Part shown: positions 11,540 to 23,700 of the stretch, piece after piece
Layout of the letters: each line of letters opens with the position of its first letter
Numbering within the stretch: position 1 is the stretch's first letter
Origin: Galerina marginata
Taxonomy: Eukaryota; Basidiomycota; Agaricomycetes; Agaricales; Galerinaceae
Length of the DNA stretch: 64,000 nt
Assembly (NCBI GenBank): GCA_023014335.1
Contig: JAECYW010000003.1
Span: 248,001-312,000 of the forward strand
Reading direction: 5' to 3'
Position numbers and translations under genes: made by a program
Notes under the pieces: generated by a model
Told to the model about the DNA's origin: nothing
Databases searched by the model: none
The model's input: the letters and a program-made list of their open reading frames with translations, nothing else

Positions 11540-11720
11540 TTGCACGGGTCACAGGTAAGGGTACCGACGGGTACGGGTATGGGTTGCAACTTGCCTACCC
11601 GCGACCTTCAAAACAAGCCCAAGAACTTGTTTTGGTGAAGAATTGAGTGAGCTGGACTCAATTTTGTGAAAATCATCGAAATTGGGTCTAACTCAGAGTT
11701 GGTGTGAACAGTGAACTGAG
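11540..11720 (-). repeat. Degenerate stray copy of the palindromic-element unit
   Basis: CTTCAAAACAAGCCCAAGAAC followed by a TTGAGTGAG...AATTTTGTGAAAATCATCGAAATT segment matches the ~330-bp unit found in the large elements at 20.7-23.8 and 31.9-36.4 kb, in the orientation of 33281-33360. This shows the unit also exists on its own outside those elements. Confidence 0.6.
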
Positions 11721-12699
11721 GTGCACTTGGAATGGGAGAAACCAAGGAGAAACGCAGCTTGGCATTTGACATCAGCCAGCGTGGGCCAAACATATCAATG
11801 GTGTGAATGAATATCCTGAAAAGGAGCATCCGCAATGGAGAGGTGGATTAATTATTAATGGAGCGGGTCATTTAAAAATAGACTATGTACGCAGATTGCA
11901 TGGTGTAGCAAACACGGTCACATTATTCCGATCTCTATGCGCGGTTTAGCAGGCGTGCGACAAGGTGACCCAGAGTGCATAATCGGTCCAGTAGTCATGG
12001 TCACTGTTAGGAAAACAGAATAGTCAGTCAATATACAAGAAAGGTCTTACCTGGGAGTTGCGACAACGATCTCAATAAAACTGTGAGGGTGCTGAATTCC
12101 GATTGACCAGTCCAGAACCTTGACGGGTGTAAGTTGGTTTGAACATGCAAATTTATTTCTATCCACGGTGGCATTGGCATTAATATAAGCATCCGTATAC
12201 CATCATGCATTGAGGGGAAAGGTAGATTTAGTGGAAAGCAGTTATTGGTGGTGTAGCCATGCCGAGTTTGTCGAATGCCACCACTAAACATTGCGATCTC
12301 ATGGTGCATTCAATACATAATCGGAAGCGGTCGTAAATGGGGTGTTCACAATCCAAACTGCATTAGGTTTGCTGGCGTATAGAAAAGGTGATCTTTCAAC
12401 CTCCAAATAGCTATTGTAGCTTTGCGTAATCACAAAAAGGGCGTCAAGGGAGTGGGAACAGTTGTATTATTAGCATTAGCGGCGAGTGATTGAACAGCCA
12501 GGAGCGGGTTTTCAATAGCGCTAAAGGAGTACACAGACACAGAAAAACTTAGTGGGCAGTTGCATGATTGGTGGGCTGCAAGTACGTGTAGCAATATCAT
12601 AGGCCTTGGGCTGAACTTGCATTCTTCGCAGCTGTCGTTAGTTAGCACTGTGGGTAGCACTTACCTGAGTGAATTTGGGGTGAGAGTGTATGACCGTAG
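11721..12699. other. Intergenic, no supportable gene
   Basis: Only short ORFs on both strands. Weak similarity to the minisatellite unit near 12470-12530 (TTAGCATTAGCGG...GTGATTG). Confidence 0.35.
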
Positions 12700-12737
12700 C
12701 CGGTGATAGGATGTTCAAGAGATTCTTGCTGGGTAGA

Positions 12738-13535
12738 CCGGGGAAAAAAATATATAGCACAGGACTAGTGTATTAAACGAGCAGGAGTAATCTGGAGCGT
12801 AAATATGGTGGGATTGATTTAGCGGTGCGTAGCGTGAGCAGTGTAGCATGTCATGGTAGTTTGTCCATATATAATTCATCCGGACTGCAAGCGGGTAATC
12901 CACCTAGTAGGATTAGCTCAACAGTGATTGGCATTAATATATGTAGCACAACATAGCGGCTCGTTAAGGTGCATACAGCTCGTCCCGACTGCGAGCAGGG
13001 TATTCACGAAGTAGGAATGACACAGGGGGGGGGGGGTTTATCTCAGCGGTGATTGGCGTTAGCAGCATGTAGCGTGACATAGTGGTTTGACAATGCGCGT
13101 ACAGCTCATCCCGACTGCGAGCGGGGCATCCACGGGGCAGGCATGGCACGGTGGGATTAGCTCGGCAGTGATTAGCATTAGCAGCATGTAGCACGACGTA
13201 GCAGTTCGTCAATGTGCATACAGCTCATCCCGACTGCGAGCGGGGCATCCACGGGGCAGGCATGGCACGGTGGGATTAGCTCGGCAGTGATTAGCATTAG
13301 CAGCATGTAGCGTGACGTCAAATTTTGTCAATGTGCGTACAGCTCATCCCGACTGCGAGCGGGGCATCCACATGGTGGGATTAGCTCGGCAGTGATTGGC
13401 ACTAGCAGCATGTAGCATGACGTAGCGGTTCGTCACTATGCATACAGCTCATCCCGACTGCGAGCGGGGCATCCACCGAGCATGCCTAGCACAGTGGGAA
13501 TAGCTCGGCAGTGGTTAGCATTCGCATCTGCCTCC
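12738..13535 (+). repeat. Minisatellite, ~119-bp unit, about six to seven copies
   Basis: The marker CAGCTC(A/G)TCCCGACTGCGAGC occurs at 12976, 13102, 13221, 13340 and 13445, giving spacings of 126, 119, 119 and 105 bp. More decayed units precede it (about 12738 and 12868). Each unit also holds GGGATTAGCTCGGCAGTGATT and AGCAGCATGTAGC. The two central units (from 13102 and 13221) are nearly identical, so homogenisation is recent. A G-run interrupts the first good unit near 13026. Short minus-strand ORFs across it are a by-product of the repetition. Confidence 0.9.
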
Positions 13536-14148
13536 GCGTTCGCATTTACAGCCGGCACCTCAATGAAGTGTACATTGATAATGTACATTGTTGTCTGGGC
13601 TGTGCGCGGGACGTCCTTCCTGTGGGCAAACCGACACGAAGGTGGAAAGTAGCGACTGTGAGACTCACCTAAATATGGCAACGGCGGCCAACATGTAGTA
13701 TACGAGCAACGAAGCAGGTTGCAGTCCGACTCCAGTTGCCGGAATCTGGAAAGAAGAGCGATGAGCTAGCAGGAATTGATACGTCAACGTACTTCAGATT
13801 CTTCCAGTAGATGGCGCCTATTCAGCCTTGGTATGGTCTCGAAACCTTCTGTCCTTCGGGTCCTTCGCATGAAAGCTTTGGCAGGCCAGCGGCCAGCATT
13901 TGTGATCGTTCCAACCGCGGAAAAGCACCTATGAAGTGGGCAAGGTGCGAGGATGTAGATGTGTGTGTAGCTTCATGGCCGTGGGCTCCTGTAAGATAGA
14001 AATGAGTTACTGAGCGGTGTATTTGCGACACATCTTTGGATTTGAAATCGAGCTGCCAGCTCAGCAGGTCCGACGCTCCGCGTGTAACAGAGTGGTGTTG
14101 TTTGAAGTCTTCGTGCAAGGGGCTTCTTGGAAGTAGACTATGACAGCA
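13536..14148. other. Intergenic, no supportable gene
   Basis: Nothing recognisable. It lies between the minisatellite and the second 216-bp repeat. Confidence 0.35.
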
Positions 14149-14364
14149 TCGAAAGCGAGACAAGAGTGCCTAGATGCACTCGCAGTTGTGACAGCGCCGT
14201 TGTCGGCGCGTTTGGCTGGAAGTCGACGCAATGGGAGAAAGACAAAAGGCGACCCATCAACATGTCCGATGACATTGTGATGGGTGATGTTGTCACGTGC
14301 TTCCCGCTTGCTCAAAGACCTTATTCTAATCTACGCTCATTCTTCGCTAGGACGAGAATGCTAT
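14149..14364 (+). repeat. 216-bp dispersed repeat, second copy
   Basis: Near-identical to 9821-10036. Its right end overlaps the 3' end of the minus-strand gene at 14347-15171, supplying that gene's last codons and stop. Confidence 0.85.
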
Positions 14365-15171
14365 AACCGGCGCCGTCGCTTGTACATGTCCTTCGCCGTA
14401 TTTCCCCAACCCGAGATATCCTGCCTCCTCAATGTGCTGCTTCTTCGCATTTTGGAGTAGATATAGCTTGTACAGGATCCAGAGAAAAGCGAAAAAGGCA
14501 GTGGCGCCTCCAGTTACAAAGAGTGTAAGTTTACTCGCAGCTGTCAGATGACCTTTCTGAGGTCCCCAGACATTAGCGACTGTGGTCACCACACCTGTTG
14601 ACGCTGCATATATTCCCGGTCTAGGCATTCAATTACATTTCAGTGCCGTTCTCGTCTCGGAACACCGCTAAAATCACTCACGAGATGACTTCTCGCAGGC
14701 CCCAGACATAGTTTCGCCTCCATCTCAGCAAACACCCAAACATTCCAAGGCCTCCGATGATAACTGCGCCCCATGCAAGCCAGAATCTAATGATAAACCC
14801 ATGAGTCGCTCCACCATCTTTCGAGAAGCAAATGGCGAGTCCGGTGATCAGGCATGTACTTACATTGGGACGTGTCGGATTATATAGAAAAGCTCTTTCT
14901 TGATCTCGCTCGAGGCACTCGTCCCGCCCGGCGGTGTCTTGATATCGGCGAGATCGTATGCGCTGAACGTGCTCGGGAAGATGACATAGCCTTGCAATAA
15001 TATCCACGAGAATAGATGGGCAATTCGACCCCACCAAGGTCCAATGTCGTTCGATGCAAGCAACATTTTAACATAGACAGTCATCTCTTTTCTAAATATA
15101 AATTAATTAACACAGGCGAGGAGAAACAACCAATTTTCTTACTTTGGCTTGAAGGGCATGGTGGGCTCCAT
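14347..15171 (-). CDS. Four-helix membrane protein of unknown function, four exons
   Basis: The exons on the minus strand are 15171-15143, 15091-14864, 14786-14682 and 14620-14347, giving 211 residues. The introns are 51, 77 and 61 bp, each with GTAAG/GTGAG donors and TAG acceptors, and every junction keeps frame. The N-terminus starts MEPTMPFKPKKE. Four hydrophobic segments are visible: IAHLFSWILLQGYVIF, WLAWGAVIIGGLGMFGCLL, YAASTGVVTTVANV and a final LTLFVTGGATAFFAF segment running into a KLYLLQNAKK basic end. A cytosolic tail with GYLGLGKYGEGH follows. A TATA box (reverse of 15221-15226) lies about 50 bp upstream. I do not recognise a named family; related four-helix proteins of unknown role are common in fungi. 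The last residues and the stop lie in the 216-bp dispersed repeat, so the original C-terminus was probably replaced. Confidence 0.8.
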
Positions 15172-15220
15172 AACGGTCGTGTATCAGGGATGGTCCTCTG
15201 AGGACGACTCTGAAGCATGC

Positions 15221-15226
15221 TTTATA
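15221..15226 (-). promoter_or_regulatory. TATA box of the 14.3-15.2 kb gene
   Basis: TATAAA on the minus strand, about 50 bp upstream of the start codon at 15171. Confidence 0.55.
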
Positions 15227-15239
15227 GTGGACCTAGGAC

Positions 15240-17350
15240 TATCAACACAGAATAGGGTACCTGATGCGATCTACTCAGTTATTATAAACGTGTAAACCAT
15301 CACCTGTCTCAAGTCACAGGCTGTCTATCGTTTCTTGGCTATGAAGAACCTAAAATACCGAATCAAAGGATCGAAAAGGGATATTGAATCTTCTTGAATG
15401 ACCTGCGTAGGTATCCCCTTCACCTGCGTAAAAAGTGTGCTTCAAATTTTTGCACCGTACCAATTCCTATTTTCCTTCATTATGAACAGGATGGGCTTTA
15501 TAGAACCACAAATTGTGATATACTAACGAACGTTGCACATGGACATAGTGATATTCTCAGGAACCGGATGGTTGGCCATTGGACCATGTCAGGAAAATGG
15601 CACATTGCCTACTGGGCTGTGTTTATTATTACGACTACTACTAACTACCCTTTGGAATAAGAGGGGACGAAAAAATAAATCCCGCACCCCAGAACGTGTG
15701 GGCACTGATTAACAGGCACAGCCCACCAGTGGCCGCGGAGATGTGGCACCAAAGTCTCGGAATTAAGTGGCCGCATCGGGAAATGTGGGCGCCTATCAAT
15801 GCTGACACACTGACATCGGTCTCGAATGTCTTTGCTGAAACCGATTCAATAGGCTTGAAGGGGAGGGTTTCAATGTGTTAAAACCTGTGCAATAGCTGTA
15901 AAGAAAGCAACCACCTCAGTCGTCGACTTGACAGCTGCTTCTCCTGTATCACAGCTGTTCCTTCCACTGGTCTTTCCTATTGCCAAGATTTAATTTTCCA
16001 CCTCAATCAAATTCAATCAATGCATATATAATTAGCAATGGACCCAGGTAAAGGGGTGATAACTTTAAGGCAAATCCTTATCCGGTTTCCTCTACACTCC
16101 CTCACTCATTCTATATTGTGGGTAACGGCAGAGTTTATTCACATTTCTTTGTTACCCTTGCGTAATTTTGCACAAAGCAATTGTCGCGCCCCAGCTTACG
16201 AATCTGTCTTGCTGCGGATTTTGGATATATCCAATTTCCACCAACCAGGGTGCTCACAAATTTACGTTTGTCACTTATCGGGCAGGTATTTTTGGACGTC
16301 GATTTGACTCTTGTATTCCCATTAGCGAATGTTTCTCCCAGATGCCGTGAACTTCTCTGCCAAAGTTAAACAGACGTTTACAATGAGAAGCTGTTGAGGC
16401 ATGTTTTAGTGGCTCCAATATGGTTAGGTGGGGGAATGTGTTCGCTGGTAGATCGAATAAAGTCTAATATTAGCACCTTCTGATCTTCTTACTGTGGGCG
16501 TCTATAATCAGTAAGTAACATTAAGAACATCCCAGTTGGGGGCTAAGGCTATCCCCCGCCGACATCCACGGCCTTTATCTTTACCTTCTACAGTAGGCAT
16601 AGATAGATAATCGTGATACAGCATTTTAGTTGAGGCCAGCGGTCACTAACGTTCACCGCGTTTGTGTGCACCTTCTGATCATCGTTCAATTGAATCACAA
16701 GCCAACTAAGATCAGATGCTAGTACTCGTCCTCTAAATTAGACCCCGACATTTTGTCAGTCTTCAAGTTGACTCTCTTGATTACCCTTTTGTGGTCGGTT
16801 TACTCGGTCGGGTCACTCCCACACAACGGTGTCAGAGAGTCTAGCGTCACGAAGTTTCACTGAACCTTCTTAGATAAAGCAATCCGCTTTTGAATGTTCG
16901 ACAGACAATGGGAACTGAAAAGAAGGAAGCGAAGAAGAAATAAGGCACGGACCGCCATTAACTGAACTTTAAACGGCGGGAATCTCTGAAAGTCGGAAAA
17001 AGATCGGTAACGGCGTCGATAATGAACGGGAGAAAAATAGAAGAAGAGTTTAAACGTACAAGTTGTGAGATAGTAGGTACATACTTAGCATCCTGAGATA
17101 GTTATACGAGTGGGAGCAGCCGACACTGGTGGCACTTAATGAGTTCTACAAGGGTATCATCAGAACGAAGGCCAAGAGGAAAAAATGTAGAACGAAATGT
17201 ACCGGGGTAGGGGACGAACAGAAGAACCGCGCCACATGTCCTAAATCATAGCTGTCACCGCTGGGAGGATCTAAAAAAAAATGCGCACTAAAAGGAGGAG
17301 GTAAGTCATCTTGGCAACAATAATAGAGGCAGACAAAACGTGCGTTGGAT
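15240..17350. other. Intergenic, no supportable gene
   Basis: AT-rich DNA with short ORFs in several frames and no domain or splice pattern I can defend. Confidence 0.4.
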
Positions 17351-17352
17351 GG

Positions 17353-17840
17353 TCAGCGACGCAGCTCAATCCCCGCCGCGGGCATTAGAGCAGGAACGGC
17401 ATTCGAGGGAAAGATTAGTAACACGTCGACATTGAGGAGCTCGAGGTTCCCGCTGAGGCTGGGCCATTTTTCGGTGGACAGACCATGCCTATCGTAGGAT
17501 CTGTTCCAGAGGGGTGCAAGGAGCCAGTAGGTAATCCAGCAGGAAACAGTGAGAATTCCGTATAAAAGGATGTACAAGAATGCTGATCGCGCTGGTCGAC
17601 GTGGGAGGTGGCGAGGGCGCTGTTGATTGCAGCAATCAAGCGTGATCGTAAGCGGGTTCCTAACCAGCAGCCGGCTATTTTTAGCACGATGTCTTTCCTC
17701 TTCTTCAACATCCCCTTCGTCTCAGTTTCTTTCCAGGCGTCTGCATGGCATTAAGAATACCACAACTCATCGGGTATGATTCACACAGGATCAGTAAAAG
17801 ATCGACCTCGCCACGATGTCGGATGTCCAGACATTACTTC
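17353..17840 (-). repeat. Dispersed repeat R1, copy d (reversed)
   Basis: Read on the minus strand it carries the R1 core: CATCGTGGCGAG, GATGAGTTGTGGTA, ATTGCTGCAATCAACAGCGC and CTCCCACGTCGACCAGCG. The hAT-like insertion site is empty here. The R1 peptide (INSA...SHVDQR...LHP) reads through in one frame for about 98 residues. Confidence 0.65.
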
Positions 17841-19197
17841 TCTGCGCTTCCTTTTTTCCTTCCTCAAACTCGCTTCGTGAAGAAGACCAAGTCGATTGGA
17901 TATAACATAACCCTTGGATCTGGCGGCGGTAATTACCTGGGAAGTGACATACAAACGATTAGAAGTACGGAGCAGGATAAACGGTTATGGGAGGACTTAC
18001 TTAGAAACGACATGTTTTTGGCGGTTGTTGACGTCTGACAGGGTGTTCGGGGTTTCGGGCGGGAACACGTACTGGGGCGAGCGGCGTATGGAGAAAGGCG
18101 GGAGAAATTTTGCTGCAGGTGCAGCCCTGCAAAATGTGTGAGCAAGCTTCAATGGTTCAGAACGAGAGGGGAATGGCTGACTCAGAGTTATTGTAATAGA
18201 TTCGTCGATCACAAGCTTGGCTTTGGCACTTAACTTCACCAAATGCATTCTGTTAGAGCAACATGGGGTCAATTGCTACGGATCGCTATTCAATGGCTGC
18301 CGATGGGAATTGTGAAAATCGGAAAAGGATTGGTAAAGGCATCGACAATAAGCCAAAGAAAAACTTACAACTTAGAAGAAAGGGTACTTGGTTGAGCGAA
18401 GGCGGGCAAGGCAAATCTTGTCGTATCAGCGTTACACCATGTTCGTGTGGGGACTGGGTAACTGAGGGATTCAAAAGAGACGGCTAAAATACATTGACGA
18501 AGAATAAATCAGAACCGTGGAAATGAGACAAAACGTAAATATCTTGGACGAAGGGGAAGCGGTAGCGGGTATTCAAGAAGATCGTCCAGCATAATCAAGA
18601 CATTGGCATGATGGCCGGAAGATTGTCAAGAACGGAGGGGAAAAAATGACAAAAGCAATCAAGGATAAGCGAGCAGCGAGCCTTAAAATGAATTGTTTAA
18701 TGTAATCGAGGGCGCGATCTTGAACTGTAAGGAACGATGAGAACGGGGTGAACTAAGAATGACAAGAGAGCATAACCCGACCGCGCTAGAGATATTGTTA
18801 ACGAGCATGCCACCGGGTATGAGTTGGCTGAACAGGCTTATCGATCCTAAAAAATCGGGCTTGGTGGATGGGAAGATTGGATAGTGCAAATGACGATAAA
18901 ACTGGTAGTGAAAAGATCTCAAGTATTGAGTTAGATATGCTGCAGAAATATGGATTACAACGTACGGGTATGAAACAGATCTGCCTCTCTCGCTTCTGAA
19001 CTACAGCCGCCATTGATATTAGCATCGGGTGCAATTAATCGATGGCAAGTTGCCTTGAGACGTATATTCGATCTGAGTGAGCTGGGGTGAGGCGACATAC
19101 AAAGAAGAAGGAAAGAGAGAAGCTCGCTCTGCACCAATACTGCGATCTAGCATTATCGAATGCCCTCCTTGGCAGATATATTAAATCTTCATAAAAA
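17841..19197. other. Intergenic, no supportable gene
   Basis: Short ORFs on both strands with no recognisable product. Confidence 0.4.
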
Positions 19198-19199
19198 TA

Positions 19200-19745
19200 G
19201 GGTCGCTCAGAGTAGGCCGGTTGGATTTCATTTGAGGTTCATTTGAGGCTTGGTTGGAATTTCAGTTGGAACTCGGCTGGGCGGCAAGGATGCGGTCAAT
19301 TCCGAAATGGAGAGTTCAACTTTGGTTCAACTTTGATCGTGGTTGGCCAACTGGAAAGTTCGGCGTTAGGCAGCCGTCGGAGCTTCAACAGAACATAATA
19401 TTTTTTTTAATTCTTTTATTTTAATTCTCGTTTATTGGTCTACGTATGTGCCTACACCGTATGTGGAATATATCTTCTTCTTTGAGCGTTCAATAAGCAG
19501 GTCGGCGGCGATGATCATGCCTTGGAAAGCGATTTAGATTATCTCAATCAATGTGGTTGAAGCTCCGACGGCTGCCTAACGCCGAACTTTCCAGTTGGCC
19601 AACCACGATCAAAGTTGAACCAAAGTTGAACTCTCCATTTCGGAATTGACCGCATCCTTGCCGCCCAGCCGAGTTCCAACTGAAATTCCAACCGAGCCTC
19701 AAATGAACCTCAAATGAAATCCAACCGGCCTACTCTGAGCGACCC
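19200..19745. mobile_element. 546-bp foldback MITE with ~189-bp inverted arms and TA target duplication
   Basis: The left arm 19200-19388 begins GGGTCGCTCAGAGTAGGCCG and is mirrored, essentially perfectly by eye, by 19557-19745. TA flanks both ends (19198-19199 and 19746-19747). The 168-bp loop is AT-rich and non-coding. A TA target and long arms indicate a Tc1/mariner-type (Stowaway-like) miniature element. The near-perfect arms imply a young insertion. The tips differ from the pogo-like element's CAGTATAG, so that transposase is not an obvious partner. Confidence 0.9.
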
Positions 19746-19820
19746 TAATGTAGAAAGTGTAAGCCGACATGGAGGCGTAATCAACGGTAGAACATACCTG
19801 TGCCTCGGTACCGGTGGACC

Positions 19821-20729
19821 GTTCGTGTAGCCAGATCGAGTGGGATTTTCCTCTACTCCAACTGCTGCATCCACTACCGATGGACTCCCTGGAACAAAAT
19901 AAAAATAAACCCGTCAAGTTACGGACTGCACCCTACAAAAACTTGGGGGAAACAGTGGACTTATTCAGGTAGAGGTGAGGGGCTGCGTGAATTGTTCATC
20001 ATTCAGTATCCTGCCACGCACACAATGGATAGAGCGAGAGGAAGGCAATGTGTAATAAAGGTGGACGAGGAGGACGGCCGCACCATGCACAATGTCATTC
20101 GCTCACGCAGGAAGATATACCTTTCGCCCACGCCACATGGCCAAAATTTCAAGTATAGACTCTCGAAATCTTCTGGACATTGTGGCGAGAGCGACCATTC
20201 ACAGATCCTGCGTGTAGCTTATCAGATGAGCTGCGGTAGTTTGAGAGCCACACAAAGACGCTAGGAATAAATCTGAGGTGACCAGATCCTCTGGAGGAGA
20301 TGGTCATGATCATGAAGGATCGGAGAGAAAGGTGTCTTGCCAAGAATAACGTGTGAGAACTCGCTTACAAATTCGTTTGATCGCTGCCATCAACAGCGTC
20401 CACGACACCTCCCACGTCGACCAGCGCGGTCATTCCTCTTCTATGGCTTTATCGCTGCTTTCTGCCGGGCTGCCAACTTTCTTTTCGCACCCTCTGAATC
20501 CTGAAACAAATCCTACAACAGACAAGGCCCACTCAGCGGGCAACCTGCCAGCCTCCTCAACGTCGACGTGGTCTTCCTCTCGAATGCCGTTCCTGCTAGT
20601 CGAGAAGAAAGGCAGGTCTTGCTCAAGACCGGTATCGTTTGGCTTTGGCACCGGGTGGATAATGCGCGTTGATTCCAAGCGGGTACTCTCTGTTGGCGTA
20701 TGTATGCGGACTCTTGACTCATCGTTCTT
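19821..20729 (+). repeat. Dispersed repeat R1, copy c
   Basis: The most continuous R1 copy. It aligns with 3327-3896 and then with 1-360, which shows the two R1 parts are contiguous. The site of the hAT-like insertion (about 20393-20408) is unoccupied. A 187-codon frame (20353-20916) covers the 3' part but runs into the neighbouring palindromic element and has no recognised domain, so I do not call it a gene. The copy ends at the CACATAG element. Confidence 0.65.
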
Positions 20730-23700
20730 CCACATAGGGAAGCTACATTGTAGCGAATGTATCGGTCCATTGAACGTTTACAATGTGCCGACTGTATCGA
20801 GGTCAATGAATTCAATGAACGGTCACCTACCACATAAACGGCTTCGGCGCAACCAGACGGGCCCGTTCGGCCTCAAAACTGGGGCCGCTCGGCGTAATGA
20901 GTACCCGGCTTTGTAAATAAACAGTGAAAGGGCGGCCACCTGTACGTCGGCATGAGCTATACCGTATATAATAATGGCTACAGTGTATTTTATAAGAATT
21001 CCGATCAGAGAAAACGGGTGTATGAGGCACCAGGCGGTATCAAATATTTGTGCGGCATCGGCGATTTGTTTGCGAGGCTTTTAATGCCCTGTGATGCGAG
21101 ATTATAAAGTGCAGAACTAATAGCTAAGGTGTATCTTATAAAATGAATTCAATGAACAGACACCTACCGCGGGCACGGCCTTGAAAATGGCGCCGTTCGG
21201 CGTTGCTCGTCTCACGGCATCGGCAAGTATGGATTTTCAAATTCTCTCATGTACCTGTGCTCCTAAGGTTTCTAATCCCTCAAATCTCCCTACCACCTCG
21301 GCATCGGCATCGGCATCGGCATCAAAAACATCTGCCTTAAATATCGCCATTGGCTTTGATATTCAGACCCGGTCAAGGGAAGGGGTACCAATTGGTATGG
21401 ATATTCAATGTCCATACCTGTGATCTTCAAAACGAATCCAAGAACATATTTTTTGACTGACAACTGACTGAGATACAACTGAATTCGTGAAACTCATTAA
21501 AATCAGCTCTATCTCACTTATTTCACGGACATTTTGGACGTTACTGGACCTGTTTTGAGGGGGTACACACTTGCAAGTTGCTGGTATTGGTCTGTACAGG
21601 TAGTACTATGGATACATGCTGAAATTCCCTTGTGTGATTGCTCATTATTACATGTATTGCAGAATCTTGGACATCCAGGATATTGTTAGTACATGTATGG
21701 GCTCACAGTAACTTATCTGGTATTTGAACCAATACTTTTTTAAGGTCTAAAGACAGAATACTGTAGGAATATATCTATAAATGTACCATGCAAAAGGAAT
21801 TTCCTTAGAAGTTCAGCCCAAAAATGTTATAAGCCAAACTGTCTGTGATGCCGATGCCGATGCCGATGCCAAGGTGGTAGGGAGATTTGAGGGATTAGAA
21901 ACCTTAGGAGCACAGGTACATGAGTGAAGAGTGACTCGCATACCCACAAGCCCCGAAACCTTTTGTTTTGTGGAGCATTGAGTGAGTTAGCCAATTTAGT
22001 GAAGCCAAAATCTATGAAGCCGAGGCCCGAGGCCAATGCATAGGCCAACTTCACTCATAATGTTGCCGGTGCCAATGCCAATGATCAGCTTAAATTCTAA
22101 TGCCATTGTTTTAACTTTTGGATGATTGGAAGCCAATACCACCAGCAGATATATTTTAGTATTAGCAACATTTAATACTGATGTTTTGATAGGATGTTTC
22201 TAGAATTCAATATTGGTGCCTATGCCGAAGCTGATGTCCAAAGCCGAAGCCGAAGCCTTTGAAATGAGCCCAATAGCAGACAAAATGGTTGAGGACTGAA
22301 TGAGTTATTGCCGATTTCGATGAATTTCACAAAATTGGCCGTAACTCATTCAATTCTGGCTCAAAAAATGTGTTCTTTGGCTTGTTTTGAAGGTTATAAG
22401 TATGCGAGTTGTTTCCGTTCCCTTTCCCGTGACATTTTTTGGGTATGCCGAACCCGCAGATATCTCAGCGCCTACCCATAGCCTAGGCCGTAGCCGTGAT
22501 TTGCACACTGGCTGATTGGCTGAAGCTGATGCCCCGAAGCCGATATTTTTTGGGCAATTGGGTATTTGACAACGCCGAAAATGGCATGGGTTTACCCATA
22601 AAAACGAGCCCGAGACCAGCCAAAATGGTTGAGAACTGAATGAGTTATTGCCGATTTCGATGAATTTCACAAAATTGGCCGTAACTCATTCAATTCTGGC
22701 TCAAAAAAAGTATTCTTGAGCTTGTTTTGAAGGTTATTAGTATGCGAGTCATTCCCGTTTCCTTCCCCGTGAATTGTTTTGGGTATGCCGAACCCGCGGG
22801 TATCTCAGCACCTACCCGTAGCCGATGCCGAAGCCGAAGCCGAAGCCAACATTTGCTGGGTAAACAGGCATTTGACAATGCCGGAAATAACAATGGCTAC
22901 TGGCACAGGTTTACCCGTCAAAATGAGCCCGAGACCAGCCAAAGGGTTGAGAGCTGAATCAGTTATTGCCGATTTCGATGAATTTCACAAAATTGGCCAT
23001 AACTCATTCAATTATGGCTCAAAAAATGTGTTCCTTGGCTTGCTTTGAAGTTTATCAGTGTACAACTCGTTCCCATTCCCTTTCCCGTGACATTTTTTGG
23101 GTATGCCGAACCCGCAGGTATCTCAGCGCCTACCCGTAGCCGAAGCCGTAGTCATGATTCGGAGTCACAGCTGGCCAATTGTCCGAGTATGAAGCCGATG
23201 CCAGTGCCAAAGCCGAGAATCTTACCTGTACCCTAACTTGTATCCTGTGTTGGTTGACATACTTGCATTTTCCTAGGTGCCAAGCCGAAGCCGAAGCCAA
23301 TTTTGCTCAAAGTTACAACGCTTTGTAGCTACAATTCAATAACTTTTAATATATATTACATGCCCATGCTATAATGTAGCCGCAGTCCGCTGAAAAATTG
23401 AGCAGGTTGACAATGCTGATCATTGCCAATGCCGAAGCCGAAGCCTCTTCAAGTTCTCACTCATGATGCTGGCACACTTACTCGGTTTATTCTTTTTAAA
23501 TAACTACATTATAAATACTAGGACATTATACTATGTAGGCCGAAGGACTAATAGTTCCCTGAGAGAATTTGAAAATCTATACTTGCCGATGCCGTGAGAC
23601 GAGCAACGCCGAGCGGCCCCAGTTTTGTGGCCGAAAGGGCCTGTCTGGTTGCGCCGTGGCCGTGGCGTGGTAGGTGACCATTCATTGAATTCATTGACCT

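Noticed and set aside
12738..13535. CRISPR-like array
   Set aside because: Whole units repeat without unique spacers, and the context is eukaryotic; it is a minisatellite.
20353..20916. 187-codon ORF
   Set aside because: It spans the junction of repeat R1 and palindromic element 1, so it is a chance fusion of repeat DNA.
22727..23236. ORFs in palindromic elements encoding Arg/Ser-rich peptides
   Set aside because: They come from stop-poor GCCGAA hexamers and recur in all orientations; not real genes.
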